From Sinorhizobium chiapasense (GTDB lineage: Bacteria > Pseudomonadota > Alphaproteobacteria > Rhizobiales > Rhizobiaceae), in NCBI RefSeq assembly GCF_036488675.1, contig NZ_CP133148.1, positions 1,178,001-1,242,000 of the forward strand: a stretch of 64,000 nt of DNA. Reading direction: 5' to 3'. Positions 17,738 through 27,315 of the stretch are shown here, one piece after another. The position numbers were made by a program, and so were the translations under genes. Numbering within the stretch: the stretch's first letter is position 1; every line of letters starts with the position of its first letter. The notes beneath the pieces are model-generated. The model was not told where the DNA came from and searched no databases. It worked only from the letters and a program-made list of their open reading frames with translations.

Positions 17738-18550
17738 TTATACCTCGGTCAGAGCCGCAGCTTCTCTGCTGTAAGCCTTCTGAACGCTTCCGTCTTCGTT
17801 GTAAGTCGTTAACGAGCCATCTTCTCCATAGCTAAGCATCTTCTGCCCGCTCTTGGAGTAAATCTCGAAGGGTTCGATTTTCGCCTCTCCTTTCTCATTA
17901 TAAGTGAGCTTGAGGCTAGAACCGAAAATTTCAGAGAGGCGATCACTTGCTGAAGAAACGAACTGCTCAGCCCTGTAAGTTCTTTCAATCTGCATTGCGC
18001 TGTATGCAGCCTCTTTTTGATAAAGCGCATCGCTCGTAAAATATTTGACTTCCCGATCGACTTTTTCGGCGTCCTCGCCGTTAGCAATCCTGTCCGCACC
18101 CCACTGTGCGTATTTGGCATTATATTCCTCGCGCGTCGGAACAACGTTATCCGCATCAAAACGAGTGTTGTAAACTTCTACGCTCCCAATGGCCCGCCGT
18201 ACAATCGCCTCGGCATTTTCCACCGATGGCTTGACGGGCGTGAAAGCAATCAACGGATCATCATAGTTGAAACTGTTGACGACTGCCGCGCTAGTTGCGC
18301 TCGTGGTGGCGCTGGAGATCTCCGAAGAGACGGAGCCACCGACCGCACGCGGAGCGTCGGCGACCTTCTCCGAAGCCTTCGCCTTCGCAGTCGCCGAGGC
18401 GACCGCGTCGGTTGCCGTGCCATTGGTTGTTGCCCGCCCGGAAACGATATCCAGAATGGCATCGGCAGCGTTGCCGGATGCGTTCTGCGCGAGGGATGTG
18501 CTCTGCGTGAGGATAGTCAATGCAGCGGAATTCGCGGAAATTACCGTCAT
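17738..18550 (-). CDS. Hypothetical protein, Ala/Ser/Thr-rich N-terminus
   Basis: About 270 residues with no family I recognise. Residues 1-40 (MTVISANSAALTIL...) have the amphipathic Ser/Ala/Asn-rich look of flagellin-type or other filament/secretion substrates, without a Sec signal peptide. Residues 40-100 are low complexity (Ala/Ser/Thr). The C-terminal 70 residues contain Tyr/Gly-spaced units (LTYNEKGEAK, LSYGEDGSLT, TTYNEDGSVQ) that look like short beta-hairpin repeats. Base composition of the C-terminal half is visibly lower in GC than neighbours. In-frame ATGs at 18562 and 18622 are alternative starts; none has a strong ribosome binding site. Probably a lineage-specific, possibly transferred gene. 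Confidence 0.6.
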   Translation of the reverse strand: MTVISANSAALTILTQSTSLAQNASGNAADAILDIVSGRATTNGTATDAVASATAKAKASEKVADAPRAVGGSVSSEISSATTSATSAAVVNSFNYDDPLIAFTPVKPSVENAEAIVRRAIGSVEVYNTRFDADNVVPTREEYNAKYAQWGADRIANGEDAEKVDREVKYFTSDALYQKEAAYSAMQIERTYRAEQFVSSASDRLSEIFGSSLKLTYNEKGEAKIEPFEIYSKSGQKMLSYGEDGSLTTYNEDGSVQKAYSREAAALTEV

Positions 18551-18935
18551 TACGGCACCCATCTCTCGTCCCGGGAGGACCTTCATTGGGCCGGGATACT
18601 CGTGATGCCATCCGATATTCATTTCGGCTGCGTGGAGATTCGAGGCACAACCATGCGGGGAAGTTTCTTAAGGAAAGGTAACCGTGGCTATGCTCAGAAT
18701 AGCCACCTGACACAGGAAACTCCAGCGCCTAGGTGCTCCGCAGTTCTGGAAAACCCACTCTCATGTCGGCCGTCTCAGCAGACGGACGCGCAGCACAATC
18801 GTGCGTCGCGCCTCGCGCCGTAAGCTACCGCGTCTCTGTGAATATTAACCTTAACAAATGGTTTACGTTGCGGGCGCGCGCCCAAGAGTGGAGATTGGCC
18901 GTGCAATTCGAGGAAATCGGGAACGGAGCGGTTCG
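18551..18935. promoter_or_regulatory. Divergent intergenic region, 385 bp
   Basis: No convincing gene is seen. The stretch is relatively AT-rich near 18841-18870, with AATATTAACCTTAACAAATG and a TTAA-N7-TTTA arrangement at 18851-18865 that is one base from the CtrA consensus TTAA-N7-TTAA. This may serve the small membrane protein genes that start at 18936. It is only a weak match. The region must also hold the promoter of the minus-strand hypothetical gene. Confidence 0.3.
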
Positions 18936-19091
18936 GTGAGAACTGGCTTGCTGATTATCATGATGATGTTTTTCGCGGGACTGCCGCTCGACATCGGGAA
19001 GCTCGCGGCCGCCCTTTTGCTGTTCGTGATGGCCGAGCGGGCGCTCTATCCGCTGTTCCGCCGCCAGGTCGCGGAAAGGGGAAGCGCATGA
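18936..19091 (+). CDS. Small membrane protein (51 residues)
   Basis: Starting with GTG at 18936, this 51-residue protein has two hydrophobic stretches (LLIIMMMFFAGLPL and LAAALLLFVMAERAL) and a basic C-terminus (FRRQVAERG). GGAGCG lies upstream of the GTG. A longer frame from 18858 is possible but adds an Arg-rich segment that does not look natural. The stop overlaps the start of the DUF6105 gene (ATGA), so the two small membrane proteins are probably coupled. I do not recognise the family. Confidence 0.6.
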   Translation: MRTGLLIIMMMFFAGLPLDIGKLAAALLLFVMAERALYPLFRRQVAERGSA

Positions 19092-19426
19092 AGTGGCTCC
19101 TGATCTTTTGGGCTGCCCCGGTCACGCTCCTGACCGGCTGGTACGGTCTTTCCTATTACGACATGAGCTTCGGCGTCTTCATGTTGACGCGTCAGGCGCA
19201 TGACCTGGTGTTCGCGATCTACGGTCACGTGCTCGGAATTCCGCCCGAAACCATTCCGCCGCTGGTCGCACGGGCGATGGTGGTGGATAGCGCCATCGTA
19301 TTCGCGCTTGTCGCCTTGAGGAAACGCCGCCAGATCGTCGCCTGGTACCGACGCCGTTTCGGCGCGCCGTCCGCTCAATCTCGGGAGGCGTTTGCGAGCG
19401 ATGCCAATCTGTCGAGCGCTCCCTGA
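19088..19426 (+). CDS. DUF6105 family small membrane protein
   Basis: A 112-residue protein beginning [20 protein letters not shown], with a first membrane helix, a conserved [30 protein letters not shown] stretch and a short second hydrophobic segment, ending in a basic tail. It resembles the uncharacterised DUF6105 family of Rhizobiales as I recall it. The last 52 nt overlap the 3' end of ruvX on the opposite strand. Function unknown. Confidence 0.7.
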   Translation: MKWLLIFWAAPVTLLTGWYGLSYYDMSFGVFMLTRQAHDLVFAIYGHVLGIPPETIPPLVARAMVVDSAIVFALVALRKRRQIVAWYRRRFGAPSAQSREAFASDANLSSAP

Positions 19427-19857
19427 AGAATGAAGGAGGCGGCGGCGGAGTCGATGCGCTCGGCCCGCTTCTTCCGGGATACGTCCATCTCGATCAGCAC
19501 CCGCTCCGCCGCGACCGTCGAGAGCCGCTCGTCCCAGAGCACGAAGGGAATATCCGTCTTCTCTCCCATGTTTCTGACAAAGGCGCGCGTCGCCTGGCAG
19601 CGCGGTCCCTCGGTCCCGTCCATGTTGACCGGCAACCCGATGACAAAGGCCGCGATCTTTTCCTTTGCTGCCACGGACAGAAGCGCTTCCGCATCGACGC
19701 CGAACTTGACGCGCCGGATCACGTCGCGCGGCGTCGCGAAGCGCCGTCCGAGATCGGAGACCGACAGCCCGATCGTCTTGGTGCCGAGATCAAGACCGGC
19801 AATCGCCTGGTTCGGCGGCAAAGACGCTGCCAGTTCTTCGGTTGTAAGAATTGCCAT
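19375..19857 (-). CDS. ruvX: Holliday junction resolvase-like protein RuvX/YqgF
   Basis: A 160-residue RNase H-fold protein. [16 protein letters not shown] supplies the first catalytic Asp, [16 protein letters not shown] the central loop, [11 protein letters not shown] the second acidic site and [16 protein letters not shown] the terminal Asp motif. YqgF proteins act in 16S rRNA 5' maturation and were proposed as a Holliday junction resolvase. The ATG at 19857 is the start; the frame extends upstream but without family similarity. The 3' end overlaps the DUF6105 gene by 52 nt, tail to tail. Confidence 0.92.
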   Translation of the reverse strand: MAILTTEELAASLPPNQAIAGLDLGTKTIGLSVSDLGRRFATPRDVIRRVKFGVDAEALLSVAAKEKIAAFVIGLPVNMDGTEGPRCQATRAFVRNMGEKTDIPFVLWDERLSTVAAERVLIEMDVSRKKRAERIDSAAASFILQGALDRLASLANASRD

Positions 19858-20004
19858 GGGATTTCCCGATTCGATCTTTCCACTTGTGTCGTTTGATCCA
19901 TATGCTTGTCCGACACATAAATCATCAGAGCGGTCCGCCTGACCTTTAAAAACGATCATGTCATGTCGCTTCGCTCAAACGTACCGTGATCCAAGGAGAA
20001 CGTC

Positions 20005-20709
20005 ATGAAGATCAAATGGCTCGGCCATTCCGCCTTCCACGTCGAGACGGCGAAGGCCAAAATCCTGATCGACCCCTTCTTCACCGGAAATCCGGCATTT
20101 CGCGAAAGCGAGCGCAAGGCGGCAACCGCGGGGCTAACGCATATCCTGCTCACGCATGGCCATGGCGACCATGTCGGCGACACCGTCGCGATCGCCAAGG
20201 AAACCGGAGCCACGGTAGTCGGCAATTTCGACCTTTGCATGTGGCTCGGACGGCAGGGCGTGTCGAAGATGGATCCGGGCAACACCGGCGGGACGATCCA
20301 GCTTGGCGCTTTCTCGGTGACCTTCGTCACTGCGCTTCATTCCTCGGCGCAGATCACCGAAGACGGCGTTTCCCATTCGCTCGGAAGCGCCGGCGGCCTG
20401 GTGCTTCACTTCGACGACGAGCCGACACTCTATCATATGGGCGACACGGATATCTTCTCGGACATGGCGCTGGTCCACGAACTGCATGAGCCGGACATCG
20501 GCATCGTGCCGATCGGCGACCGTTTCACCATGGGCGGCGCCGTCGCCGCGCTTGCCTGCCAGCGCTATTTCAAGTTCAACACTGCCATTCCCTGCCATTA
20601 CGGCTCGTTCCCGATCATCGACCAGACGCCGCAGACCTTCGTCGCCGGCATGGACGGTGCATCGACGCTGGTCGCGACGCCGGACGTCGGTGGGGTCGTC
20701 ACTCTCTGA
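20005..20709 (+). CDS. UPF0173 metal-dependent hydrolase
   Basis: A 234-residue metallo-beta-lactamase-fold protein of the UPF0173 (YtkL-like) family. [10 protein letters not shown] is the HxHxDH zinc motif, GDTDIF the bridging Asp and CHYGSFP the last His. The start [14 protein letters not shown] is typical and CAAGGAG precedes it at good distance. Substrate is unknown; the related UlaG is a lactonase/phosphodiesterase-type enzyme. It lies 94 bp upstream of gatC, on the same strand. Confidence 0.9.
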   Translation: MKIKWLGHSAFHVETAKAKILIDPFFTGNPAFRESERKAATAGLTHILLTHGHGDHVGDTVAIAKETGATVVGNFDLCMWLGRQGVSKMDPGNTGGTIQLGAFSVTFVTALHSSAQITEDGVSHSLGSAGGLVLHFDDEPTLYHMGDTDIFSDMALVHELHEPDIGIVPIGDRFTMGGAVAALACQRYFKFNTAIPCHYGSFPIIDQTPQTFVAGMDGASTLVATPDVGGVVTL

Positions 20710-20803
20710 AGAACGACAAGGCCTAGTCCGGCGACATTCGCCCGTTGCACGTTGTGCAACTCGTCTTTATAGCGGGGGAAACTTTGAGATACCGGAGACG
20801 ATC

Positions 20804-21091
20804 ATGTCCGTAGACCTTGCCACCGTAAAGCGCGTCGCGCGCCTTGCCCGCATCGCTGTCAGCGAAGAGGAAGCCGCACGGATGATGGGCGAGCTCAATG
20901 GCATTCTCGGCTTCGTCGAGCAGCTTTCCGAGGTGAATGTCGACGGTGTCGAGCCGATGACTTCGGTCACGCCGATGAACATGAGGAAGCGCACCGACAC
21001 CGTCGCCGACGGCGACAAGGCTGCCGACATCGTTGCCAATGCGCCGAATTCGGACCGCAACTTCTTCCTCGTCCCGAAGGTGGTCGAGTAA
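20804..21091 (+). CDS. gatC: Asp/Glu-tRNA amidotransferase subunit C
   Basis: A 95-residue GatC, the small subunit that wraps around GatA and GatB in the amidotransferase forming Gln-tRNA(Gln) and/or Asn-tRNA(Asn). Typical stretches are [16 protein letters not shown] near the N-terminus and [15 protein letters not shown] in the middle, with [10 protein letters not shown] at the C-terminus. GatA starts 51 bp downstream. GatB is separate, about 3 kb away on the same strand. Confidence 0.96.
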   Translation: MSVDLATVKRVARLARIAVSEEEAARMMGELNGILGFVEQLSEVNVDGVEPMTSVTPMNMRKRTDTVADGDKAADIVANAPNSDRNFFLVPKVVE

Positions 21092-21142
21092 AGAAACCGC
21101 CTCACGCCCTGACGTTTCCGATTGCGAAAGCCCGATTGCACC

Positions 21143-22624
21143 ATGACCGAACTTACCAGCCTCACGATCGCCGAAGCCCGCGCGAAGCTTTCCGCCAAGG
21201 AAATCACAGCGGTCGAATTGACGGATGCCTACATCGCCGCGATCGAGGCGGCCAATGACACGATCAACGCCTACGTCGCCGTGACGCCGGAGAAGGCGCG
21301 CGAGATGGCCAGGGCGTCTGATGCCCGTATCGCAAGCGGCAAAGCCGGTGCCTTGGAAGGCATTCCGCTCGGCATCAAGGATCTTTTCGGCACCGAAGAC
21401 GTCCACACGCAGGCCTGCAGCCACATTCTCGACGGCTTCCAGCCGCGCTACGAATCGACCGTCACCCAGAACCTTTGGAACGACGGCGCTGTCATGCTCG
21501 GCAAGCTCAACATGGACGAGTTCGCGATGGGCTCCTCCAACGAGACGTCCTACTACGGACCCGTCAAGAACCCGTGGCGCGCCACGAGTTCCAACCTGGA
21601 CCTCGTGCCGGGCGGCTCCTCCGGCGGTTCGGCGGCGGCGGTCGCGGCCCATCTCTGCGCCGGCGCGACGGCGACGGACACGGGCGGCTCGATCCGCCAG
21701 CCGGCCGCCTTCACCGGCACTGTCGGCATCAAGCCGACCTACGGCCGCTGCTCGCGCTGGGGCGTCGTCGCCTTTGCTTCCTCGCTCGACCAGGCCGGCC
21801 CGATCGCGCGCGACGTGCGTGACGCGGCGATCCTCCTGAAGTCGATGGCCAGTGTGGATCCGAAGGACACGACCTCCGTCGACTTGCCCGTGCCGGATTA
21901 TGAGGCGTCGATCGGCAAGTCGATCAAGGGCATGAAGATTGGTATCCCGAAGGAATACCGCGTCGACGGCATGCCGGAGGAAATCGAGGCGCTCTGGCAG
22001 CAGGGCATTGCCTGGCTGAAAGACGCCGGTGCCGAGATCGTCGACATCTCGCTGCCGCACACGAAATACGCCCTGCCGGCGTATTACATCGTCGCGCCCG
22101 CCGAGGCGTCGTCGAACCTTGCGCGCTATGACGGTGTCCGCTATGGCCTGCGCGTCGACGGCAAGGACATCATCGACATGTATGAGAAGACGCGCGCTGC
22201 CGGCTTCGGCCAGGAAGTCAAGCGCCGCATCATGATCGGCACCTATGTGCTCTCCGCCGGCTACTACGACGCCTATTACCTGCGCGCGCAAAAGGTTCGC
22301 ACTCTGATCAAGCGCGACTTCGAGCTCGTTTTCGATGCAGGCGTCGACGCGATCCTGACGCCGGCAACACCGTCCTCGGCCTTCGGGATTGCGGACGAGG
22401 ACCTCGCGACCGATCCGGTCAAGATGTACCTGAACGACATCTTCACCGTCACGGTGAACATGGCGGGGCTGCCGGGCATTGCGGTGCCGGGCGGGCTTGA
22501 TCGGAAGGGCCTTCCGCTCGGTCTGCAGCTCATCGGCAAGCCGTTCGAGGAAGAAACGCTGTTCAAGACGGCGCATGTCATCGAACAGGCGGCGGGCCGC
22601 TTCACACCGTCCAAGTGGTGGTAA
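21143..22624 (+). CDS. gatA: Asp/Glu-tRNA amidotransferase subunit A
   Basis: A 493-residue amidase-signature enzyme that hydrolyses glutamine and channels ammonia to GatB. The Ser-cisSer-Lys triad is intact: K79 in GIKDLFG, the cis-Ser in the [11 protein letters not shown] block and the nucleophile in [11 protein letters not shown]. Downstream regions ([24 protein letters not shown]) match the family through the C-terminus. The ATG at 21143 is the family start; an earlier in-frame ATG at 21122 adds 7 residues and has poorer support. It probably forms an operon with gatC. Confidence 0.96.
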   Translation: MTELTSLTIAEARAKLSAKEITAVELTDAYIAAIEAANDTINAYVAVTPEKAREMARASDARIASGKAGALEGIPLGIKDLFGTEDVHTQACSHILDGFQPRYESTVTQNLWNDGAVMLGKLNMDEFAMGSSNETSYYGPVKNPWRATSSNLDLVPGGSSGGSAAAVAAHLCAGATATDTGGSIRQPAAFTGTVGIKPTYGRCSRWGVVAFASSLDQAGPIARDVRDAAILLKSMASVDPKDTTSVDLPVPDYEASIGKSIKGMKIGIPKEYRVDGMPEEIEALWQQGIAWLKDAGAEIVDISLPHTKYALPAYYIVAPAEASSNLARYDGVRYGLRVDGKDIIDMYEKTRAAGFGQEVKRRIMIGTYVLSAGYYDAYYLRAQKVRTLIKRDFELVFDAGVDAILTPATPSSAFGIADEDLATDPVKMYLNDIFTVTVNMAGLPGIAVPGGLDRKGLPLGLQLIGKPFEEETLFKTAHVIEQAAGRFTPSKWW

Positions 22625-22666
22625 CGTCGAGCGGACCTGCTCGTCGCTGGCCACACTGCGGAATGA

Positions 22667-23203
22667 ATGATGTGGTGGAGCGGAAAGGGGCCGCTCCATG
22701 TTAACCGTCCGCCACGCCGTCAAGGCGAAGTTCGACTTCTCGCGGACATCGGTCTCAGGGCCTGGGAACAGGCCGTTTCCGGGCTCGCCGACGCGGCGAA
22801 AATGCGCCGCCTTGCGGAGCAGGCTTTTGACACGTTCCTCGCTCGCCATTGGCACATCGTCCTGTTGATCGAAGGAGGCGGCTGCATCCGCGGCTGGGCG
22901 GCTCGCGAAGATCTCGATGAGACGATCTCCGACCTATGGATCGATCCGGAATCTCAGGGCAGGGGTCTCGGTGCCTTTCTGCTTGCGGATATCGAGCGGC
23001 GAATAGCGGCGGACGGATTCGCTGCCGCAATCGCCAGAACGCATGCGCAAAATGCTTCCGCCGTCGCTTTTTTTCAGAGACACGGTTATCGCGTGAACTG
23101 GCTATCGACCGCCTATTCGCAGAAACTCGATCGTGACGTCGAATTCATCGGCCTGAGCAAACCGTTCATTTCAGACTCGATCGAAGAACTTCCTCAGGAT
23201 TAA
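22667..23203 (+). CDS. GNAT family N-acetyltransferase, 5' end possibly frameshifted
   Basis: A 178-residue GNAT protein. The acetyl-CoA loop is LWIDPESQGRGLGAFLL and the late FFQRHGYRV motif is present. The N-terminus is odd: the in-frame start gives a Trp/Gly/Pro-rich stretch, whereas an ATG in the +1 frame at 22698, preceded by GAAAGGGG, encodes MLTVRHAV, the usual first beta strand of such enzymes. After about 10 codons that frame would have to switch near 22720-22735 to meet the conserved LLADIGLRAWE. Either a short indel disrupts the gene or the N-terminus is divergent. Substrate unknown. It is 42 bp downstream of gatA. Confidence 0.6.
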   Translation: MMWWSGKGPLHVNRPPRRQGEVRLLADIGLRAWEQAVSGLADAAKMRRLAEQAFDTFLARHWHIVLLIEGGGCIRGWAAREDLDETISDLWIDPESQGRGLGAFLLADIERRIAADGFAAAIARTHAQNASAVAFFQRHGYRVNWLSTAYSQKLDRDVEFIGLSKPFISDSIEELPQD

Positions 23204-23364
23204 ATTAAGGAGAACGGAGCACCGGGGTGTCGCTCGACAATCCCGCTTTCACGGATGCTGCGTTTCCCAGATTGCATGGCTCGGGGCCACCTTATTCACA
23301 CCTCGTTCACCAGTTCTGAAATATTAGGTCCCATGAAATTACGTAGCGACGTGGGGGACGCTCG

Positions 23365-24840
23365 TTGCAAGCATTTGATAATAGTATTGAACGATTGACG
23401 TTTGTTAAGTCTTGCTTTCATCCGTTTCTGATTGTCTGCCTCGGACTGATCGTATTCATCGCGTCTCTGCTCGGTATTTTCAGCCGACCGGTGGGAATGC
23501 TGGCTTCGATCTGGCCCGCAAACGCGATCTTGCTTGGTTTGATGCTGCGCATCCCGTCGCTGGCCTCGCCGGCGGGCTGGCTCTCGGCGGCGGCGGGCTA
23601 TGTGATGGCCGACCTCGTCACGGGAACCGATTTTTGGCAGGCGATCGGTCTGAATGCCGCCAACCTGGTCAGCGCAGGCCTCGGCTATGGCCTTTTCATG
23701 CGCCTCCGCGAGGAGGATCGCCGTTTACGACGGCCGCTCTCCGTCCTCTACATGTTCGCCGTCGCAGTAGTCGCCGGTGTTTGCGCATCCGTGGTCGGCG
23801 CTGTTGCCAGCGTGCGATTTTTCGGTGAACCCGCCTGGACTGCATACCTTTCATGGCTGACAACGGATCTGGTCAACTACACAGTTGTGGTTCCAGTATT
23901 CCAAACCATGCCGTCTCTTGTTCGTAGATCGCGAAGGGCGGCGTTTCTGAAGCGCGGCCAGGCACTGGCAACACATCCGCTGCCCGTCATCCTTCTCGCA
24001 CTCTCCTGCGGTGCCGCTTTGATCGTCGGCGGTCCGGGCGCCATCGCCTTCCCGGTTCCAGCATTGATTTGGTGCGCGCTGAGCTATGGTCTCTTCGCGA
24101 CCACGACGTTGACGATGATCGTCAGCCTTTTGACACAGGTGGCCGTTGCCTCCGGCGCCTTGCGTCTTGGCGTGAGCGGGGTTGCCGAAGCGACGCTGAC
24201 ATCGACCCGGCTCGGGGTAACTCTGCTTGCCCTCGGGCCCTTGACGGTGGCGAGCATCGACACGGCGCGCCGCAGCCTGATCGCCCGTCTTTCGCATGCG
24301 GTCGACTACGATTTTCTTACGCAGTGTCTGGCGCGCGGGGCTTTCATGGCGCGTGCGAACAGCTTGATCGCGCGGCTGGAAAAAAGCAACGAACCTGCCT
24401 ATGCCATGATGATCGACATCGATCATTTCAAGGCCATCAATGATACCCATGGACATGCTGTCGGGGACCATGTCTTGCAGATCGTGGCGCGGACCATCCG
24501 TGCCAACCTGCGGGCTGGTGATGTCTTCGGGCGACTTGGCGGGGAGGAATTCGCGGTGATGCTCGCGCGCCAATCTCCCGAGGACGCGAGGGATGTGGCC
24601 GAGCGCGTTTTGCACGCCGTACGGTCGGCGGCCATCGATCTTGCGCACGGCGGCAGGTTGAACGTTACAGCCAGCATCGGCATCGCAACGTCGGCACCGC
24701 CGGAGACGGGCCTTACGCACCTGCTGTCGCAAGCCGATGTCTGTCTCTATGGCGCCAAAGCGGCAGGACGGGATCGCGTCGTCGGACTGATTTCCACCGC
24801 GGAAAGAGGGACTTTCCGAGAGAAGACCGCCAAAAACTGA
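23365..24840 (+). CDS. Diguanylate cyclase with MASE1 membrane sensor domain
   Basis: A 491-residue protein: about eight membrane helices across residues 15-300 in the pattern of the MASE1 sensor domain (IWPANAILLG and WLTTDLVNYTVVVP are typical), then a GGDEF domain. GGEEF is at 392-396 with an RAGD I-site at 383-386, so it should synthesise c-di-GMP under product inhibition. It starts with TTG at 23365, with GGGGGA upstream; the first in-frame ATG would cut into the first helices. The signal sensed by MASE1 is unknown. It ends in a bidirectional terminator shared with the convergent YjhX gene. Confidence 0.88.
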   Translation: MQAFDNSIERLTFVKSCFHPFLIVCLGLIVFIASLLGIFSRPVGMLASIWPANAILLGLMLRIPSLASPAGWLSAAAGYVMADLVTGTDFWQAIGLNAANLVSAGLGYGLFMRLREEDRRLRRPLSVLYMFAVAVVAGVCASVVGAVASVRFFGEPAWTAYLSWLTTDLVNYTVVVPVFQTMPSLVRRSRRAAFLKRGQALATHPLPVILLALSCGAALIVGGPGAIAFPVPALIWCALSYGLFATTTLTMIVSLLTQVAVASGALRLGVSGVAEATLTSTRLGVTLLALGPLTVASIDTARRSLIARLSHAVDYDFLTQCLARGAFMARANSLIARLEKSNEPAYAMMIDIDHFKAINDTHGHAVGDHVLQIVARTIRANLRAGDVFGRLGGEEFAVMLARQSPEDARDVAERVLHAVRSAAIDLAHGGRLNVTASIGIATSAPPETGLTHLLSQADVCLYGAKAAGRDRVVGLISTAERGTFREKTAKN

Positions 24841-24871
24841 GGCCGGATGATGCGTGCCGCATTCACCGATG

Positions 24872-24895
24872 CCCCGGAGTTGGTAGCCTCCGGGG
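24872..24895. terminator. Bidirectional terminator hairpin
   Basis: CCCCGGAG pairs perfectly with CTCCGGGG around an 8-nt loop. It lies in the 74-bp gap between the convergent GGDEF and YjhX genes and can serve both. T-runs are absent. Confidence 0.55.
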
Positions 24896-24914
24896 TAGAG
24901 TGGTCCTCGACTGC

Positions 24915-25169
24915 TCAGCGGTTGTTGAGTTCCGATCTGACGAGATAGAGGCCGCGCTCCGTGATGCGGTAGGGCTTGCCGCCCGAGGACTTGATCGCCC
25001 TTTTGCGTTTGAGCTTTCGGAAAAGCTCAAGGTCGACGCCGGGATAGACCCAGCCGTCGCGTGTGAAGCAGCGGATTTCGGCGATTGCCTTGCCGTCGCG
25101 GGTGATTTCGATGCGGCCGCCCTGGGCCAGATAATGAAGAATGCGCTGTTCGGCGCGCGAAATATCCAT
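24915..25169 (-). CDS. YjhX family protein (UPF0386)
   Basis: An 84-residue basic protein matching UPF0386/YjhX over its whole length: MDISRAEQRILHYLAQGG, then EIRCFTRDGWVYPGV, then LFRKLKRKRAIKS and ending VRSELNNR. E. coli YjhX has been described as the toxin of a YjhX-YjhQ pair in which YjhQ is a GNAT protein. Here no GNAT lies next to it; the nearest are about 1.7 kb upstream and 2.1 kb downstream. A winged-helix DNA-binding role is an alternative suggested by the sequence. Transcribed convergently to the MASE1-GGDEF gene. Confidence 0.85.
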   Translation of the reverse strand: MDISRAEQRILHYLAQGGRIEITRDGKAIAEIRCFTRDGWVYPGVDLELFRKLKRKRAIKSSGGKPYRITERGLYLVRSELNNR

Positions 25170-25345
25170 GGTTTGAGTGTTCCGGAATGGCGTTCGTGAG
25201 AACGCAGGAAAACGTTCCGCACATCCTGGGATGAGCGGGGTTCACGTTTCCGGCCCGTGCGCGCAAGTCATGGTGACTGCGGGCAGGGCCCTTACCGGGA
25301 CTCAGACTGAAAGAACATCAAGACTCCATTCGGATGCCGACTCTT

Positions 25346-25660
25346 CTATGAAATGGTCGCCCAGGCGTCAAGAAGTGACAGCAACTCTGGATCTGTAAGA
25401 ATAGTGGCGACAACCAGGCTGACGTGGAACGTGACAATGGCGAGAAGCAAGGTCCGGAACGGTTCCTTGCGTGTCTTGTGCCGATGAACATAACACGCGG
25501 CGAGCGCACCGAGAGAGCCGCCGGCAATGGCAACCGTCAGCAACATGCGCTCTGACACGCGCCAAGCGTTCCGTTGCGCCGCCCGTTTGTCCAGCCAGTA
25601 CAAGCAATAGGTGGCGAGGTTGACACTCGCGAGCGCGATGAGGGGTATCGTTAGCGACAT
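25346..25660 (-). CDS. DUF1294 domain membrane protein
   Basis: A 104-residue protein with three to four hydrophobic helices and the DUF1294 signature: [17 protein letters not shown], then [11 protein letters not shown], then [10 protein letters not shown]. In other bacteria the domain is often fused to a cold-shock domain; here it stands alone. Function unknown. The ATG at 25660 is the first that keeps the hydrophobic N-terminus intact. It is divergent from gatB across 151 bp. Confidence 0.8.
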   Translation of the reverse strand: MSLTIPLIALASVNLATYCLYWLDKRAAQRNAWRVSERMLLTVAIAGGSLGALAACYVHRHKTRKEPFRTLLLAIVTFHVSLVVATILTDPELLSLLDAWATIS

Positions 25661-25811
25661 GAAACATATTAGGCACGAGGTCCCCAAGGCTTCATTAAAC
25701 GCGGCCGGTGGTCGCGGCAGCCCGACTTCCCGGGCCTTACAAGCCTTGCACCGGAGGTCCAATTGCTCTACCGAGAAACCTCGTAATTCAGGCTTCAAAG
25801 AAGAGCATGAC

Positions 25812-27314
25812 ATGAGCATTGTCGACGTCCGCACTCCCGATCCGAAACGCTTCATCCCCGGCGCTACCGGCGACTGGGAAGTCATCATCGGCATGGAGGT
25901 CCATGCCCAGGTGCTCAGCAATTCGAAGCTGTTCTCGGGGGCGTCGACGGAATTCGGCAATGCGCCCAATGCCAATGTCTCGCTCGTCGATGCCGCGATG
26001 CCGGGCATGTTGCCGGTCATCAACGAGGAGTGCGTCAGGCAGGCGGTTCGCACCGGCCTCGGCCTCAAGGCCAAGATCAACAATCGCTCGATCTTCGACC
26101 GGAAGAACTACTTTTATCCGGACCTGCCGCAGGGCTATCAGATCTCGCAGTACAAGGATCCGATCGTCGGCGAAGGCAAGATCATCATCTCCATTGGGCC
26201 GGACCGCCAGGGGCAATTCGAAGATGTCGAGATCGGCATCGAACGCCTGCATCTGGAGCAGGATGCCGGAAAATCGATGCACGACCAGCATCCGTCCATG
26301 TCCTATGTCGATCTCAACCGCTCGGGCGTCGCGTTGATGGAAATCGTCTCGAAGCCGGACTTGCGGTCGTCGGACGAGGCGAAGGCGTATCTCACCAAGC
26401 TGCGTTCGATCGTACGCTACCTCGGTACCTGCGACGGCAACATGGACGAAGGCTCGATGCGGGCCGACGTCAACGTTTCTGTTCGCCGCCCCGGCGAAGC
26501 GTTCGGAACGCGCTGCGAGATCAAGAACGTCAACTCGATCCGCTTCGTCGGCCAGGCGATCGAATACGAGGCGCGCCGTCAGATCGCTATCCTCGAAGAT
26601 GGTGGCGTCATCGACCAGGAGACCCGGCTCTTCGACGCCAACAAGGGCGAGACCCGCTCGATGCGTTCGAAGGAAGAGGCGCACGACTATCGCTACTTCC
26701 CCGACCCCGACCTCCTGCCGCTCGAATTCGACGACGCTTTCGTGGAGGCGCTCAAGACCGATCTGCCGGAATTGCCCGACGATAAGAAGGAACGTTTCGT
26801 CCGCGACCTGGGCCTCTCCGTCTACGATGCTTCCGTTCTCGTCTCTGAGAAGGCGATCGCCGACTATTTCGAGGCCGTAGCCGAAGGTCGCGATGGCAAG
26901 ATAGCCGCGAACTGGGTCATCAACGACCTGTTGGGCGCCTTGAACAAAGCCGGCAAAACCATTGAAGAGACTCCGGTTTCGCCAGCCCAGCTCGGCGGCA
27001 TCATCGACCTCATCAAGGCCGAGACCATCTCCGGCAAGATCGCGAAGGACCTCTTCGAAATCATCTGGAACGAGGGTGGCGATCCGGCGGAAATCGTCGA
27101 AGCCCGCGGTATGAAGCAGGTCACCGACACCGGTGCGATCGAACAGGCAGTCGATGAAATCATCGCCGCCAATCCGGACCAGGTGGAAAAGGCCAAGGCA
27201 AAGCCTTCGCTCGCCGGCTGGTTTGTCGGCCAGGTGATGAAAGCGACCGGCGGCAAGGCCAATCCGCAGGCCGTCCAGGCCCTCGTCAAGGCCAAGCTCG
27301 GCATCGAGGAGTGA
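25812..27314 (+). CDS. gatB: Asp/Glu-tRNA amidotransferase subunit B
   Basis: A 500-residue GatB, the kinase/transamidase subunit that activates the carboxyl of misacylated tRNA and amidates it. [12 protein letters not shown], the [18 protein letters not shown] segment and [15 protein letters not shown] are diagnostic, and the C-terminal YqeY-like tail domain is complete. The ATG at 25812 matches the family. It is detached from gatCA by about 3.2 kb of unrelated genes, a common arrangement in rhizobia. Confidence 0.96.
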   Translation: MSIVDVRTPDPKRFIPGATGDWEVIIGMEVHAQVLSNSKLFSGASTEFGNAPNANVSLVDAAMPGMLPVINEECVRQAVRTGLGLKAKINNRSIFDRKNYFYPDLPQGYQISQYKDPIVGEGKIIISIGPDRQGQFEDVEIGIERLHLEQDAGKSMHDQHPSMSYVDLNRSGVALMEIVSKPDLRSSDEAKAYLTKLRSIVRYLGTCDGNMDEGSMRADVNVSVRRPGEAFGTRCEIKNVNSIRFVGQAIEYEARRQIAILEDGGVIDQETRLFDANKGETRSMRSKEEAHDYRYFPDPDLLPLEFDDAFVEALKTDLPELPDDKKERFVRDLGLSVYDASVLVSEKAIADYFEAVAEGRDGKIAANWVINDLLGALNKAGKTIEETPVSPAQLGGIIDLIKAETISGKIAKDLFEIIWNEGGDPAEIVEARGMKQVTDTGAIEQAVDEIIAANPDQVEKAKAKPSLAGWFVGQVMKATGGKANPQAVQALVKAKLGIEE

Positions 27315-27315
27315 C

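Noticed and set aside
25690..25800. A tRNA-like stretch on the minus strand upstream of gatB (GGTAGAGC D-arm-like, then GGGAAGTCGGGC)
   Set aside because: The acceptor and T arms do not pair and no complete cloverleaf forms; at most a decayed tRNA fragment or chance match.
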